Positions 6,441 through 12,961 of a stretch of DNA of 12,961 nucleotides are shown here, piece by piece. The translations under genes were made by a program, and so were the position numbers. Source of the DNA: an uncultured Ruminococcus sp. (GTDB lineage: Bacteria; Bacillota; Clostridia; Oscillospirales; Ruminococcaceae); assembly GCA_937898375.1 (NCBI GenBank), contig CALEJX010000168.1:1-12961 (forward strand), written 5' to 3'. The first letter of the stretch is position 1, and every line of letters begins with the position of its first letter. The notes beneath the pieces are model-generated. The model was not told where the DNA came from, searched no databases, and worked only from the letters and a program-made list of their open reading frames with translations.

Positions 6441-7688
6441 ATGAAGTACAGACATTTATACAATAAAATTGCGGTGGTGGCTCTTTCGGCGGTGCTGTCG
6501 CTGAGTGCGGTATCATGCGGTAAGCTGGACACAAGCAAGCTTGACGGCGACGCTTTGGCTGTGGCTGAAACTGAAAGCAAGGCGGAGGTCAAAAAGGCTG
6601 ATGATAGCTCCGACAAAAAGACGGTCAAGGTCAAGGAAGAAGAAAAGGAACAGCCAAGTTACACTTGCTCGCTGGTTTGCGTAGGGGACAATCTTATACA
6701 CGACAACATTTATAATGAGGCGCTGAAGCTTGGCGGCGGTGAAAAATATGATTTCACGCAGGCTTATGAACACGTTACAAAATACATAGAGGGCACTGAC
6801 GTGGCTATCATCAATCAAGAGACGCTTGTTACGGACAGCGTTGAGCCGCAGAGTTATCCTATGTTCGCTTCGCCAACGGCTGTGGGCGACAAGATAGTTG
6901 ACATGGGCTTTAATGTGATATCAATGTCAAACAATCATGTTCTCGATCAGGGAGAGTCGGGGCTTATAAGCTCTCTTGATTACTGGGACACAAAGAACGT
7001 TGTGCATTATGGCGCATATCGTTCTCAGGAGGACGCTGACACTATCAAGACCATGGAAGTCAACGGCATAAAGTTTGCTTTTCTGGGATACATGGAACAC
7101 ACGAACGGCAATTATCTCAGCGGTGACGGCGCACAGGTGATATATCTCGAAGAAGAGGACAAGATCAAGGCGCAGATCGAGGAAGCGGACAAAATGGCAG
7201 ACGTTGTGGTCGTTTCATGTCATTACGGCACAGAGATACAGAACGAGCTGAACGAACAGCAGATAGAGATCACGCCGAAGCTTGTGGAGTGGGGCGCTGA
7301 CCTGATAATAGGCACTCAGGCGCACACTATCAGCACTTGCGGATATTTTGACAAGCCTGACGGCGGACAGGCGTTCGTTTACTATGGCTTGGGCAACTTT
7401 ATTTCAACTATGTATGACACAAAGTCGCTGGTGGGACTTATCGGCAAGCTCAATGTTGTGAAAAATCCTGACACCAATGAGGTGACATTCGAGAACGTAA
7501 AGGCGATACCTATAATATCGCACTTTGAGGGTGATTCATACTATGGCGATTGGTACAACTGCACAGTATATCCTTATGCGGAATACACTGACGAGCTGTT
7601 TGCCAAAAACTATGTTGAGGGCTTCACTCGTGAGAGCGTTGAGCAATGCTTATCTTACATACCTGAGGAGTTTCTCAGTATCGAATAA
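6441..7688 (+). CDS. CapA-family (PGA_cap) metallophosphatase-like lipoprotein
   Basis: A 415-residue exported protein. The start ATG (MKYRHLYNK) has AAAGGA 6 nt upstream; an earlier in-frame ATG at 6384 lies too close to the predicted transcript start. Residues 1-26 form a lipoprotein signal peptide with lipobox AVSC (C26), followed by a charged linker to about 70. The rest matches CapA/PgsA-type proteins with a calcineurin-like fold: VGDNLIHDNI, INQETL, NNHVLDQG, SCHYGTE, IIGTQAHTI and GLGNFIS, which carry the expected metal-ligand Asp, Asn and His residues. The family is linked to poly-gamma-glutamate or capsule synthesis, but most members in clostridia stand alone without capB/capC, as here, and their function is untested. 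It is monocistronic between its own promoter and terminator. Confidence 0.9.
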   Translation: MKYRHLYNKIAVVALSAVLSLSAVSCGKLDTSKLDGDALAVAETESKAEVKKADDSSDKKTVKVKEEEKEQPSYTCSLVCVGDNLIHDNIYNEALKLGGGEKYDFTQAYEHVTKYIEGTDVAIINQETLVTDSVEPQSYPMFASPTAVGDKIVDMGFNVISMSNNHVLDQGESGLISSLDYWDTKNVVHYGAYRSQEDADTIKTMEVNGIKFAFLGYMEHTNGNYLSGDGAQVIYLEEEDKIKAQIEEADKMADVVVVSCHYGTEIQNELNEQQIEITPKLVEWGADLIIGTQAHTISTCGYFDKPDGGQAFVYYGLGNFISTMYDTKSLVGLIGKLNVVKNPDTNEVTFENVKAIPIISHFEGDSYYGDWYNCTVYPYAEYTDELFAKNYVEGFTRESVEQCLSYIPEEFLSIE

Positions 7689-7776
7689 TTAATAGCTGGC
7701 AAATGCTATCTAAGAAACGGGCTGTCGAGGTCGCCAGCCCCTACATCTTTATATTGACGTCATTCAAATATTTCTG

Positions 7777-7805
7777 CGGACGACTTTTCAGCCGTCCGTT
7801 TTTTT
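7777..7805 (+). terminator. Rho-independent terminator after the capA-like gene
   Basis: CGGACG (7777-7782) pairs with CGTCCG (7793-7798); two more pairs (CT/AG) can form past an A-C mismatch, with seven Ts following (7799-7805). A second GC-rich hairpin without a T-run, GGGCTG/CAGCCC, lies upstream at 7719-7740. Confidence 0.85.
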
Positions 7806-7813
7806 GCGGCTCC

Positions 7814-7829
7814 ATGTAAAGGTTTACAT
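7814..7829. promoter_or_regulatory. Operator-like palindrome ATGTAAAGGTTTACAT
   Basis: Two perfect 7-bp arms flank a GG centre. The site resembles LacI-family or CcpA cre operators (TGTAAnCGnTTACA type), although the usual central CG is replaced by GG. Its right arm contains the TTTACA -35 of a possible promoter for the alpha-xylosidase gene, a place where a repressor would block transcription. No regulator gene is in the window. Confidence 0.5.
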
Positions 7830-7852
7830 ACATCTTAATAAATTCATATAGT
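7823..7852 (+). promoter_or_regulatory. Possible distal promoter of the alpha-xylosidase gene
   Basis: TTTACA (7823-7828), 18-bp spacer, TATAGT (7847-7852). It would give a leader of nearly 200 nt, and it overlaps the operator-like palindrome at 7814-7829. Confidence 0.4.
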
Positions 7853-7931
7853 GATAATATCAATTCAAAAAATATTTACATCAAAATATGCTCAATCCAT
7901 TAAAATACTTGCAAAGATTAGTTTTTTACTA

Positions 7932-7967
7932 TTGCAATTTAGGCAAATATGCTATAAAATATACATA
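7932..7967 (+). promoter_or_regulatory. Proximal promoter and 5' hairpin of the alpha-xylosidase gene
   Basis: TTGCAA (7932-7937), a 17-bp spacer and TAAAAT (7955-7960) predict a start near 7967. The transcript would begin with a hairpin, GGGGAG (7971-7976) with CTTCCC (7984-7989), a position that often stabilises mRNA. The AT-rich leader ends in the strong ribosome binding site AGGAGGG (8037-8043). Confidence 0.55.
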
Positions 7968-8051
7968 TAGGGGGAGAAACTGACTTCCCGATAAAATTTT
8001 CATTTTTTTATATTCTGAAAACTATTTTAAATTTACAGGAGGGTTTATTAC

Positions 8052-10394
8052 ATGAAATTTGCTGACGGTTTCTGGCTCAACCAGAGAGGCTACGAAGTAA
8101 ACTATGCAAATCAGGCTTTCGAGATCGAAGAGATCGAAAACGGATTCCTTGTTGTGGCAACACCTTTCGTTGTATACAACAGAGCTATGATGCTAGGAAG
8201 TGCAAACCTTGAGATCGCTTACACTTCAACTCAGGAGAACTGCGTAAAGGTTAGCATCACACACCACAAAGGCTATGTTGACAATGGTCCGCACTTTGTT
8301 CTCGAGGACAAGGGCTTCAAGCCACAGGTAACTGTTACAGACAAGGAAGCTGTACTTGTTACAGGCGACACAAAGCTCGTTGTTTCTAAGGAAAACTGGA
8401 GCTTTACTTACTACTACAAGGACAAAAAGCTCACAAGCGGCGGTTGGAGATCAACCGGTATCATCTTTGAGAGCGCTTACAAGCAGCAGGCAAGACTTCA
8501 GACACAGCTTGACGATACATTCTGGAGCTACCCTGCTGACCCTACAAGAACATACATCAGAGAGCAGTTTGACACTTCTGTTGGCGAATATTTCTACGGC
8601 TTCGGCGAGAAGTTCACAACATTCACAAAGAACGGTCAGAACGTTGAGATATGGAACGCTGACGGCGGTACTTGCTCAGATCAGTCATACAAGTCTATCC
8701 CATTCTATCTTTCTTCAAAGGGCTATGGCGTATTCGTAAACAGCACTGACAAGGTTTCATATGAAGTTTGCTCTGACACTGTTTCTAAGGTTTCTATGAC
8801 AGTTCCTGGCGAGAGCCTTGAATACTATGTATTCGGCGGCGCTAACCTTACTGACGTACTCAAGGGCTACACTGACCTCACAGGCAAGCCTTCACTGCCG
8901 CCTGCATTCTCATTCGGTCTGTGGCTCACAACTTCATTTACAACTACATATGATGAGGAAACTATCACATCATTTATCGACGGCATGGCTGAGAGAGACA
9001 TTCCGCTTCAGGTATTCCACTTTGACTGCTTCTGGATGAAGGGCTTTGAGTGGTGTAACTTTGAGTGGGACAAGTCACAGTTCCCTGACCCTCCTGCAAT
9101 GCTCAAGAGACTTCACGAGAACAAGGGTCTTAAAACTTGCGTATGGATAAACCCATATGTTGGTCAGCGTTCAAAGCTTTTTGACGAGGGTATGAAGAAC
9201 GGCTATTTCATCAAGAAAACTGACGGTTCTGTATTCCAGTGCGACGAGTGGCAGCCTGGTATGGCTATCGTTGACTTCACAAATCCTGAGGCTTGCAAGT
9301 GGTATGCAGGATATCTGAGAAAGCTCTGCGAAATGGGTGTTGACACATTCAAGACAGACTTCGGCGAGAGAATACCTACAAGAGATGTTGTTTACTATGA
9401 CGGCTCTGACCCTATCAAGATGCACAACTTCTACACATATCTTTACAACGAGTGCGTATTCAATGTACTGAAAGAATACTACGGCGAGAACAAGGCTTGT
9501 CTGTTTGCACGTTCTGCTACAGCAGGCGGTCAGAAGTTCCCTGTTCACTGGGGCGGAGACTGCTCAGGCAACTACAACTCAATGGCTGAGGTTGTAAGAG
9601 GCTGTCTGTCACTTTGTATCTCAGGCTTCGGCTACACTTCACATGACATGGCAGGTTTTGAGGCTACTGCTACACCTGATATCTACAAGAGGTGGGCTGC
9701 ATTCGGTATGTTCTCATCACATTCAAGACTGCATGGTAACCAGTCATACAGAGTGCCATGGCTCTTTGACGAGGAGTCCTGCGACGTTCTGCGCTTCTTC
9801 ACAAAGCTCAAGGGCAAGCTCATGCCTTATCTGTGGGCTCAGGCTATCAAGACACATGAAGTCGGCGTACCTGTAATGAGAGCAATGGTTATCGACTATG
9901 CTGACGACCCAACTTGTCTGACACTTGACAGACAGTATATGTTCGGCGACAACATTCTTGTTGCTCCTATCCTTAATGATGAGGGTATCGCTGAATACTA
10001 TGTACCAGAGGGCAAGTGGACAGATATCATCACAGGCAAGGTACTCGAGGGCGGCAAGTGGTATAAGCACAAGTGCTCATACTTTGAGATTCCTGCTCTT
10101 GCTAAGCCAAACAGCATTATTGCATACGGCAACTTTGAAAGACAGATAGAGTATGATTACCTCGAGGGCACAACATTCACTATCTACGAGCTTGAGGACG
10201 GCAAGAGTGCAGTTTGCCCTATCTATGACACTGAGGCAAACAAGGTATTCGAGCTGACAGCCACAAGACACGGCAACAAGATCGAGTGCGAATACACAAA
10301 TACAAAGGCAAGCTTCAAGATCGCTGTGGCTAACACAGACAAGTCTGTTGAAATTGCTCCTAATTTCAGCGGCAAGGTCATCATTGAACTTTAA
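8052..10394 (+). CDS. yicI: GH31 alpha-xylosidase, YicI-like
   Basis: A 780-residue enzyme, close to the 772 of E. coli YicI, which cleaves alpha-1,6-linked xylose from isoprimeverose and xyloglucan oligosaccharides. The N-terminal third is the beta-sandwich region; the TIM barrel spans about 270-600, then C-terminal beta domains. The nucleophile is D436 in FKTDFGERIP and the acid/base D503 in HWGGDC. Residues linked to xylose recognition in YicI have counterparts: F296 (WLTTSFTT), C326-F327 (HFDCFWMK), W365 (CVWINPY) and K434. No signal peptide, so it acts in the cytoplasm on imported oligosaccharides. The start is fixed by AGGAGGG 8 nt upstream. Codon use is unusually biased (Arg mostly AGA, Thr often ACA, Lys mostly AAG), unlike the flanking genes, suggesting high expression. 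It stands alone, without transporter or regulator. Confidence 0.93.
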   Translation: MKFADGFWLNQRGYEVNYANQAFEIEEIENGFLVVATPFVVYNRAMMLGSANLEIAYTSTQENCVKVSITHHKGYVDNGPHFVLEDKGFKPQVTVTDKEAVLVTGDTKLVVSKENWSFTYYYKDKKLTSGGWRSTGIIFESAYKQQARLQTQLDDTFWSYPADPTRTYIREQFDTSVGEYFYGFGEKFTTFTKNGQNVEIWNADGGTCSDQSYKSIPFYLSSKGYGVFVNSTDKVSYEVCSDTVSKVSMTVPGESLEYYVFGGANLTDVLKGYTDLTGKPSLPPAFSFGLWLTTSFTTTYDEETITSFIDGMAERDIPLQVFHFDCFWMKGFEWCNFEWDKSQFPDPPAMLKRLHENKGLKTCVWINPYVGQRSKLFDEGMKNGYFIKKTDGSVFQCDEWQPGMAIVDFTNPEACKWYAGYLRKLCEMGVDTFKTDFGERIPTRDVVYYDGSDPIKMHNFYTYLYNECVFNVLKEYYGENKACLFARSATAGGQKFPVHWGGDCSGNYNSMAEVVRGCLSLCISGFGYTSHDMAGFEATATPDIYKRWAAFGMFSSHSRLHGNQSYRVPWLFDEESCDVLRFFTKLKGKLMPYLWAQAIKTHEVGVPVMRAMVIDYADDPTCLTLDRQYMFGDNILVAPILNDEGIAEYYVPEGKWTDIITGKVLEGGKWYKHKCSYFEIPALAKPNSIIAYGNFERQIEYDYLEGTTFTIYELEDGKSAVCPIYDTEANKVFELTATRHGNKIECEYTNTKASFKIAVANTDKSVEIAPNFSGKVIIEL

Positions 10395-10409
10395 TCACTA
10401 GATAAAACT

Positions 10410-10440
10410 ATCGCTCCGAGAGATCGGGGCGATTTTTTTT
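10410..10440 (+). terminator. Rho-independent terminator after the alpha-xylosidase gene
   Basis: ATCGCTCCG (10410-10418) pairs with CGGGGCGAT (10425-10433) over 9 bp with one G-T wobble and a 6-nt loop, followed by eight Ts (10433-10440). It lies 15 nt after the stop codon. Confidence 0.92.
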
Positions 10441-10493
10441 GCGTTGCACATAAAATTGGGGTAAAAGGGTGTAAAAATTCTGTATATTTGCTC

Positions 10494-10529
10494 TTGAAGA
10501 ATGTGCCGTATTGGGGTATAATATAAATA
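10494..10529 (+). promoter_or_regulatory. Promoter of the DUF3783-transporter pair
   Basis: TTGAAG (10494-10499), 17-bp spacer, perfect TATAAT (10517-10522); predicted start near 10529, giving a leader of about 23 nt that contains GAGGAG. Confidence 0.75.
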
Positions 10530-10551
10530 GTACATTTTGAGGAGAAATTTT

Positions 10552-10956
10552 ATGAGATCAAGAATAAGACGTGTTATACCGAAAAAAATTATCGGCATAA
10601 ATATCAGCGAGCAAAAGCGTGGTATCATTGCGGATATCGCCAAGAGCGAAAATGCGGAGGCCTTTTTCTTCGGCGGTGAGGTAACGGGACAGCAGGTGGG
10701 ATATCTCTGCGGTTTCAAGGGCTTTGAGAAGTCTGAAAAAGAGGGTGAGAACATCACGGACGAGTGCCTTATTTTTTCGGGCATTGACGGCAGAAGCCTT
10801 GACCCTATACTGAAAAAGCTTAGGGAAAAGGGTGCGGCGGTGGAACTAAAAGCCATTGTTACGGCGCACAATCAGAGTTGGAACGTGGGGGAGCTTATAA
10901 AAGAGCTGAGGCGTGAACACATTCACATGAATGGGGGCGACGTCGGTGAAAAGTAA
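10552..10956 (+). CDS. DUF3783 domain protein
   Basis: A small, basic, soluble protein of 134 residues. The start (MRSRIRRVIPKK) has GAGGAG (10539-10544) 7 nt upstream, preferred over an ATG five codons earlier that overlaps that site. The C-terminal part (VELKAIVTAHNQSWNVGELI, then KELRREH) fits the DUF3783 family, a short domain common in clostridia with no known function. The middle contains FFFGGEVTGQQVGYLCGF and a DECLIFSG segment; I see no known catalytic motif. Its 3' end overlaps the transporter gene by 11 nt, so the two are co-transcribed and probably translationally coupled, but a shared function is only a guess. Confidence 0.82.
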   Translation: MRSRIRRVIPKKIIGINISEQKRGIIADIAKSENAEAFFFGGEVTGQQVGYLCGFKGFEKSEKEGENITDECLIFSGIDGRSLDPILKKLREKGAAVELKAIVTAHNQSWNVGELIKELRREHIHMNGGDVGEK

Positions 10957-11827
10957 ATACAAGGCTATTATTTACATTATTCTGTCGGCGTTTTCGTTTG
11001 CATTCATGTTCGCATTTGTGCGGCTTTCGGGTGATCTGCCAACGGTGCAAAAGACCTTTTTCAGAAACTTTGTGGCGCTTTTTTTCGCTATCGGAGTGCT
11101 AAAGAAAAATCACATACGCTTTCACATTGAGGGCAAAAAGAACAATGCTGTCATCTTTGTGAGGGCGTTCGCAGGCACATTGGGTATGCTTGGAAACTTC
11201 TATGCGATAGATCATCTTGTGCTGTCAGACGCTTCAATGCTCAACAAGATGTCGCCTTTTTTCGTTATCATTTTCTCGTTTATTTTCCTTAAAGAGCGGC
11301 TGACTTTCTTTCAGGGTTTCACTGTGGTTTGTGCATTTATAGGAAGCCTGTTCATCATAAAGCCTAGCTTTCAGAACGTGGACTTCTTCCCTGCTCTTAT
11401 CGGGTTTCTCGGCGGAATGGGAGCGGGACTTGCTTACGCTTGCGTAAGATACTTAGGACAGCATGGGGTAAATGGTGCAGTGATAGTTGCATACTTCTCG
11501 GGATTTTCCTGTTTGTTCACTCTGCCGTTTCTTATATTCGATTTCCACCCTATGACGATTTTCCAGCTGCTTTGTTTGCTGGGTGCAGGCGCAGGTGCGG
11601 CAGGAGGACAGTTCGCTATTACTGCGGCATACACTCACGCCCCTGCAAGGGAGATATCGGTGTACGACTACTCACAGTTGATTTTCACAACTATCCTTGG
11701 ATATTTCCTCTTTGGCGATGTTCCTGACGGCTGGAGTTTTCTTGGATACTTTATCATCATTGCAATGGCTGTGCTTGTTTTCCTTTACAACAACGTTTGG
11801 CACAAGGATAAAGAGGTCAAAAGCTGA
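10946..11827 (+). CDS. EamA/DMT-superfamily transporter
   Basis: A 293-residue membrane protein with about ten hydrophobic segments in two repeated EamA halves: SAFSFAFMFAFVRLSGDLP with the conserved RN (TFFRNF) in the first, and GAGAGAAGGQFAITAAYTHAP in the second half. Family members export or import small metabolites such as amino acids or nucleotide precursors; the substrate cannot be inferred. GTG at 10946 (KSKYKAIIY) is preferred because GGGGG lies 8 nt upstream; an in-frame ATG at 10931 would add five residues but has no ribosome binding site. The start lies within the end of the DUF3783 gene. Confidence 0.88.
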   Translation: MKSKYKAIIYIILSAFSFAFMFAFVRLSGDLPTVQKTFFRNFVALFFAIGVLKKNHIRFHIEGKKNNAVIFVRAFAGTLGMLGNFYAIDHLVLSDASMLNKMSPFFVIIFSFIFLKERLTFFQGFTVVCAFIGSLFIIKPSFQNVDFFPALIGFLGGMGAGLAYACVRYLGQHGVNGAVIVAYFSGFSCLFTLPFLIFDFHPMTIFQLLCLLGAGAGAAGGQFAITAAYTHAPAREISVYDYSQLIFTTILGYFLFGDVPDGWSFLGYFIIIAMAVLVFLYNNVWHKDKEVKS

Positions 11828-11842
11828 TAAAAAAACATACAA

Positions 11843-11879
11843 AAAGAGCGTTTTTACTTTCTCGGTAAAAACGCTCTTT
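11843..11879. terminator. Bidirectional terminator between convergent genes
   Basis: AAAGAGCGTTTTTAC (11843-11857) and GTAAAAACGCTCTTT (11865-11879) form a perfect 15-bp stem with a 7-nt loop. T-rich DNA follows on both strands (TTTATTATTT on plus, TTGTATGTTTTTTT on minus), so it should end both the transporter transcript and the convergent PilT-family transcript. Confidence 0.92.
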
Positions 11880-11896
11880 ATTATTTGTATTGTGGT

Positions 11897-12961
11897 TTAA
11901 GCTCCACCTGCGATAAATCTCTTAAGATCCTGTGGGTTTACGCACTTTTCAAGCGCAACGTCCATGGAGATCGTTCTTGAACGAACGAGCTTTGCAAGCT
12001 CCTGATCCATGGTCTGCATTCCTGTTGCTTTACCTGTCTGCATCGCTGAACCGATAAGGTGTACCTTATCGTCACGGATCATAGCTTTGATAGAGTCTGT
12101 AGCGTTGAGTATCTCACAGCAAGCTACACGGCTTGTGCCGTCAAATGTACGGCAAAGGGTCTGGGTACAGATACCAACGAGAACGGAAGCAAGCTGAGTT
12201 CTGATCTGATGCTGCTGGTGTGCAGGGAAAACGTCGATGATACGGTCGATAGTTGACGGTGCGGACGTTGTATGAAGTGTACTCATAACAAGGTGTCCTG
12301 TTTCAGCGGCGGTAACGGCAGCTTCGATAGTCTCGAAGTCACGCATTTCTCCTACGAGGATAATATCCGGGTCCTCACGGAGGGCTGCACGGAGGGCAAG
12401 TGAGAAACTCGGTACGTCAGGACCGATCTCTCTCTGGTTTACCATACATCTCTTATGAGCGTGCATATACTCGATAGGGTCCTCGATAGTGATGATATGG
12501 GCTGATTTATGGATATTTACATGGTCGATCATTGCGGCAAGAGTTGTTGACTTACCTGAACCAGTAGGACCTGTTACAAGCACAAGTCCACGAGGTCTCA
12601 TTGAGAACTCTGCAAGGATAGGCGGAAGGTCAAGGTCGGTAAGGGTCGGGATATCGTTTCTCAAAAGACGGAGAGCGATAGCTGTGTTTCCTCTCTGACG
12701 ATACACGTTTACACGGTGGCGGAAGCCTCTTGATGATACATATGTAAAGTCTGTATCAATGTGGTCTTTGATAGACTGACGCTGCTTATCTGTACACATA
12801 TCCTCGCATATTTTGAGAATTTCGATCTCGGTCATATCAGGATATGAAGAAAGCTTTCTCAGGTTACCGCCCTGTCTAACTATCGGCGGGATACCTACAG
12901 TGAAGTGCAGGTCGGAACAGCCGAGGGCTCTTGCTTCATCAAGAATTTTGTTAATGTCGAT
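11897..12961 (-). CDS. pilT: PilT-type type IV pilus retraction ATPase
   Basis: The frame stays open to the right edge; the visible product is 354 residues starting IDINKILDEARALGCSDLHF, matching the N-terminus of PilT, so only the start codon and perhaps a residue or two lie outside. An internal ATG at 12835 is not the start, because it would remove 42 conserved residues. Motifs: N-terminal ASDLH-like CSDLH, Walker A GPTGSGKST (about 131-139), Asp box ITIEDPIEY, Walker B DPDIILVGEMRD (about 197-208) and His box TGHLVMSTLHT (about 221-231). These are GspE/PilT secretion ATPases; length and N-terminus favour PilT, the hexameric motor that retracts pili at the inner face of the membrane. A PilB-like role is less likely. 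Other pilus genes would be expected to the right. Confidence 0.92.
   Translation of the reverse strand: MDINKILDEARALGCSDLHFTVGIPPIVRQGGNLRKLSSYPDMTEIEILKICEDMCTDKQRQSIKDHIDTDFTYVSSRGFRHRVNVYRQRGNTAIALRLLRNDIPTLTDLDLPPILAEFSMRPRGLVLVTGPTGSGKSTTLAAMIDHVNIHKSAHIITIEDPIEYMHAHKRCMVNQREIGPDVPSFSLALRAALREDPDIILVGEMRDFETIEAAVTAAETGHLVMSTLHTTSAPSTIDRIIDVFPAHQQHQIRTQLASVLVGICTQTLCRTFDGTSRVACCEILNATDSIKAMIRDDKVHLIGSAMQTGKATGMQTMDQELAKLVRSRTISMDVALEKCVNPQDLKRFIAGGA

Noticed and set aside
6292..6818. Minus-strand frames across the capA-like promoter and 5' end
   Set aside because: They lie opposite the signal peptide and the conserved CapA motifs and lack ribosome binding sites.
8356..10271. Several overlapping frames on both strands inside the alpha-xylosidase gene
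   Set aside because: They are shadows of a strongly codon-biased gene; the GH31 frame carries all family motifs.

Overview
The window looks like chromosomal DNA of a Gram-positive gut or rumen clostridium close to Ruminococcus (Oscillospiraceae). This rests on the mix of gene families (MoxR/DUF58/transglutaminase operon, cytoplasmic GH31 alpha-xylosidase, CapA lipoprotein, DUF3783 protein, PilT-type ATPase), consensus-like sigma-A promoters, AGGAGG-type ribosome binding sites and frequent TTG/GTG starts. It is an inference from content, not a database identification.

Layout. (1) 1-4501, minus strand: one apparent operon read right to left from a near-consensus promoter (4473-4501). It encodes a TrmA/RlmD-family rRNA uracil-5 methyltransferase, a MoxR AAA+ ATPase, a DUF58 protein and the N-terminal membrane half of a transglutaminase-like protein that runs off the left edge. 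Genes overlap or are separated by about 12 bp. (2) 4502-6335: a degraded accessory island. It has a gene-poor stretch with small inverted repeats, an AT-rich orphan gene (minus), the left end and first 114 codons of an IS110-family element (plus) with its own promoter and a structured leader that could be a bridge RNA, and a remnant of a cas3 HD-nuclease gene (minus) carrying an in-frame amber codon. (3) 6336-7805, plus: a CapA-type lipoprotein gene with promoter, leader hairpin and terminator. (4) 7806-10440, plus: a YicI-like GH31 alpha-xylosidase with two possible promoters, a 16-bp operator-like palindrome and a strong terminator. (5) 10494-11883, plus: a small DUF3783 gene overlapping an EamA/DMT-family transporter gene, ending in a terminator shared with the convergent gene. 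(6) 11897-12961, minus: a PilT/GspE-family ATPase, complete except for its first codon or codons.

How the genes relate. MoxR, DUF58 and transglutaminase proteins form a recurrent conserved gene set; MoxR probably remodels or helps assemble the partners, but the substrate is unknown. The alpha-xylosidase would remove xylose from imported xyloglucan oligosaccharides, which fits a plant-fibre degrader. The PilT-type ATPase implies type IV pili in the organism. The island is the least ordinary part: a broken IS110 end lies directly against a broken cas3 piece in opposite orientation, a trace of a lost CRISPR-Cas locus. I found no CRISPR array and no intact novel multigene system.
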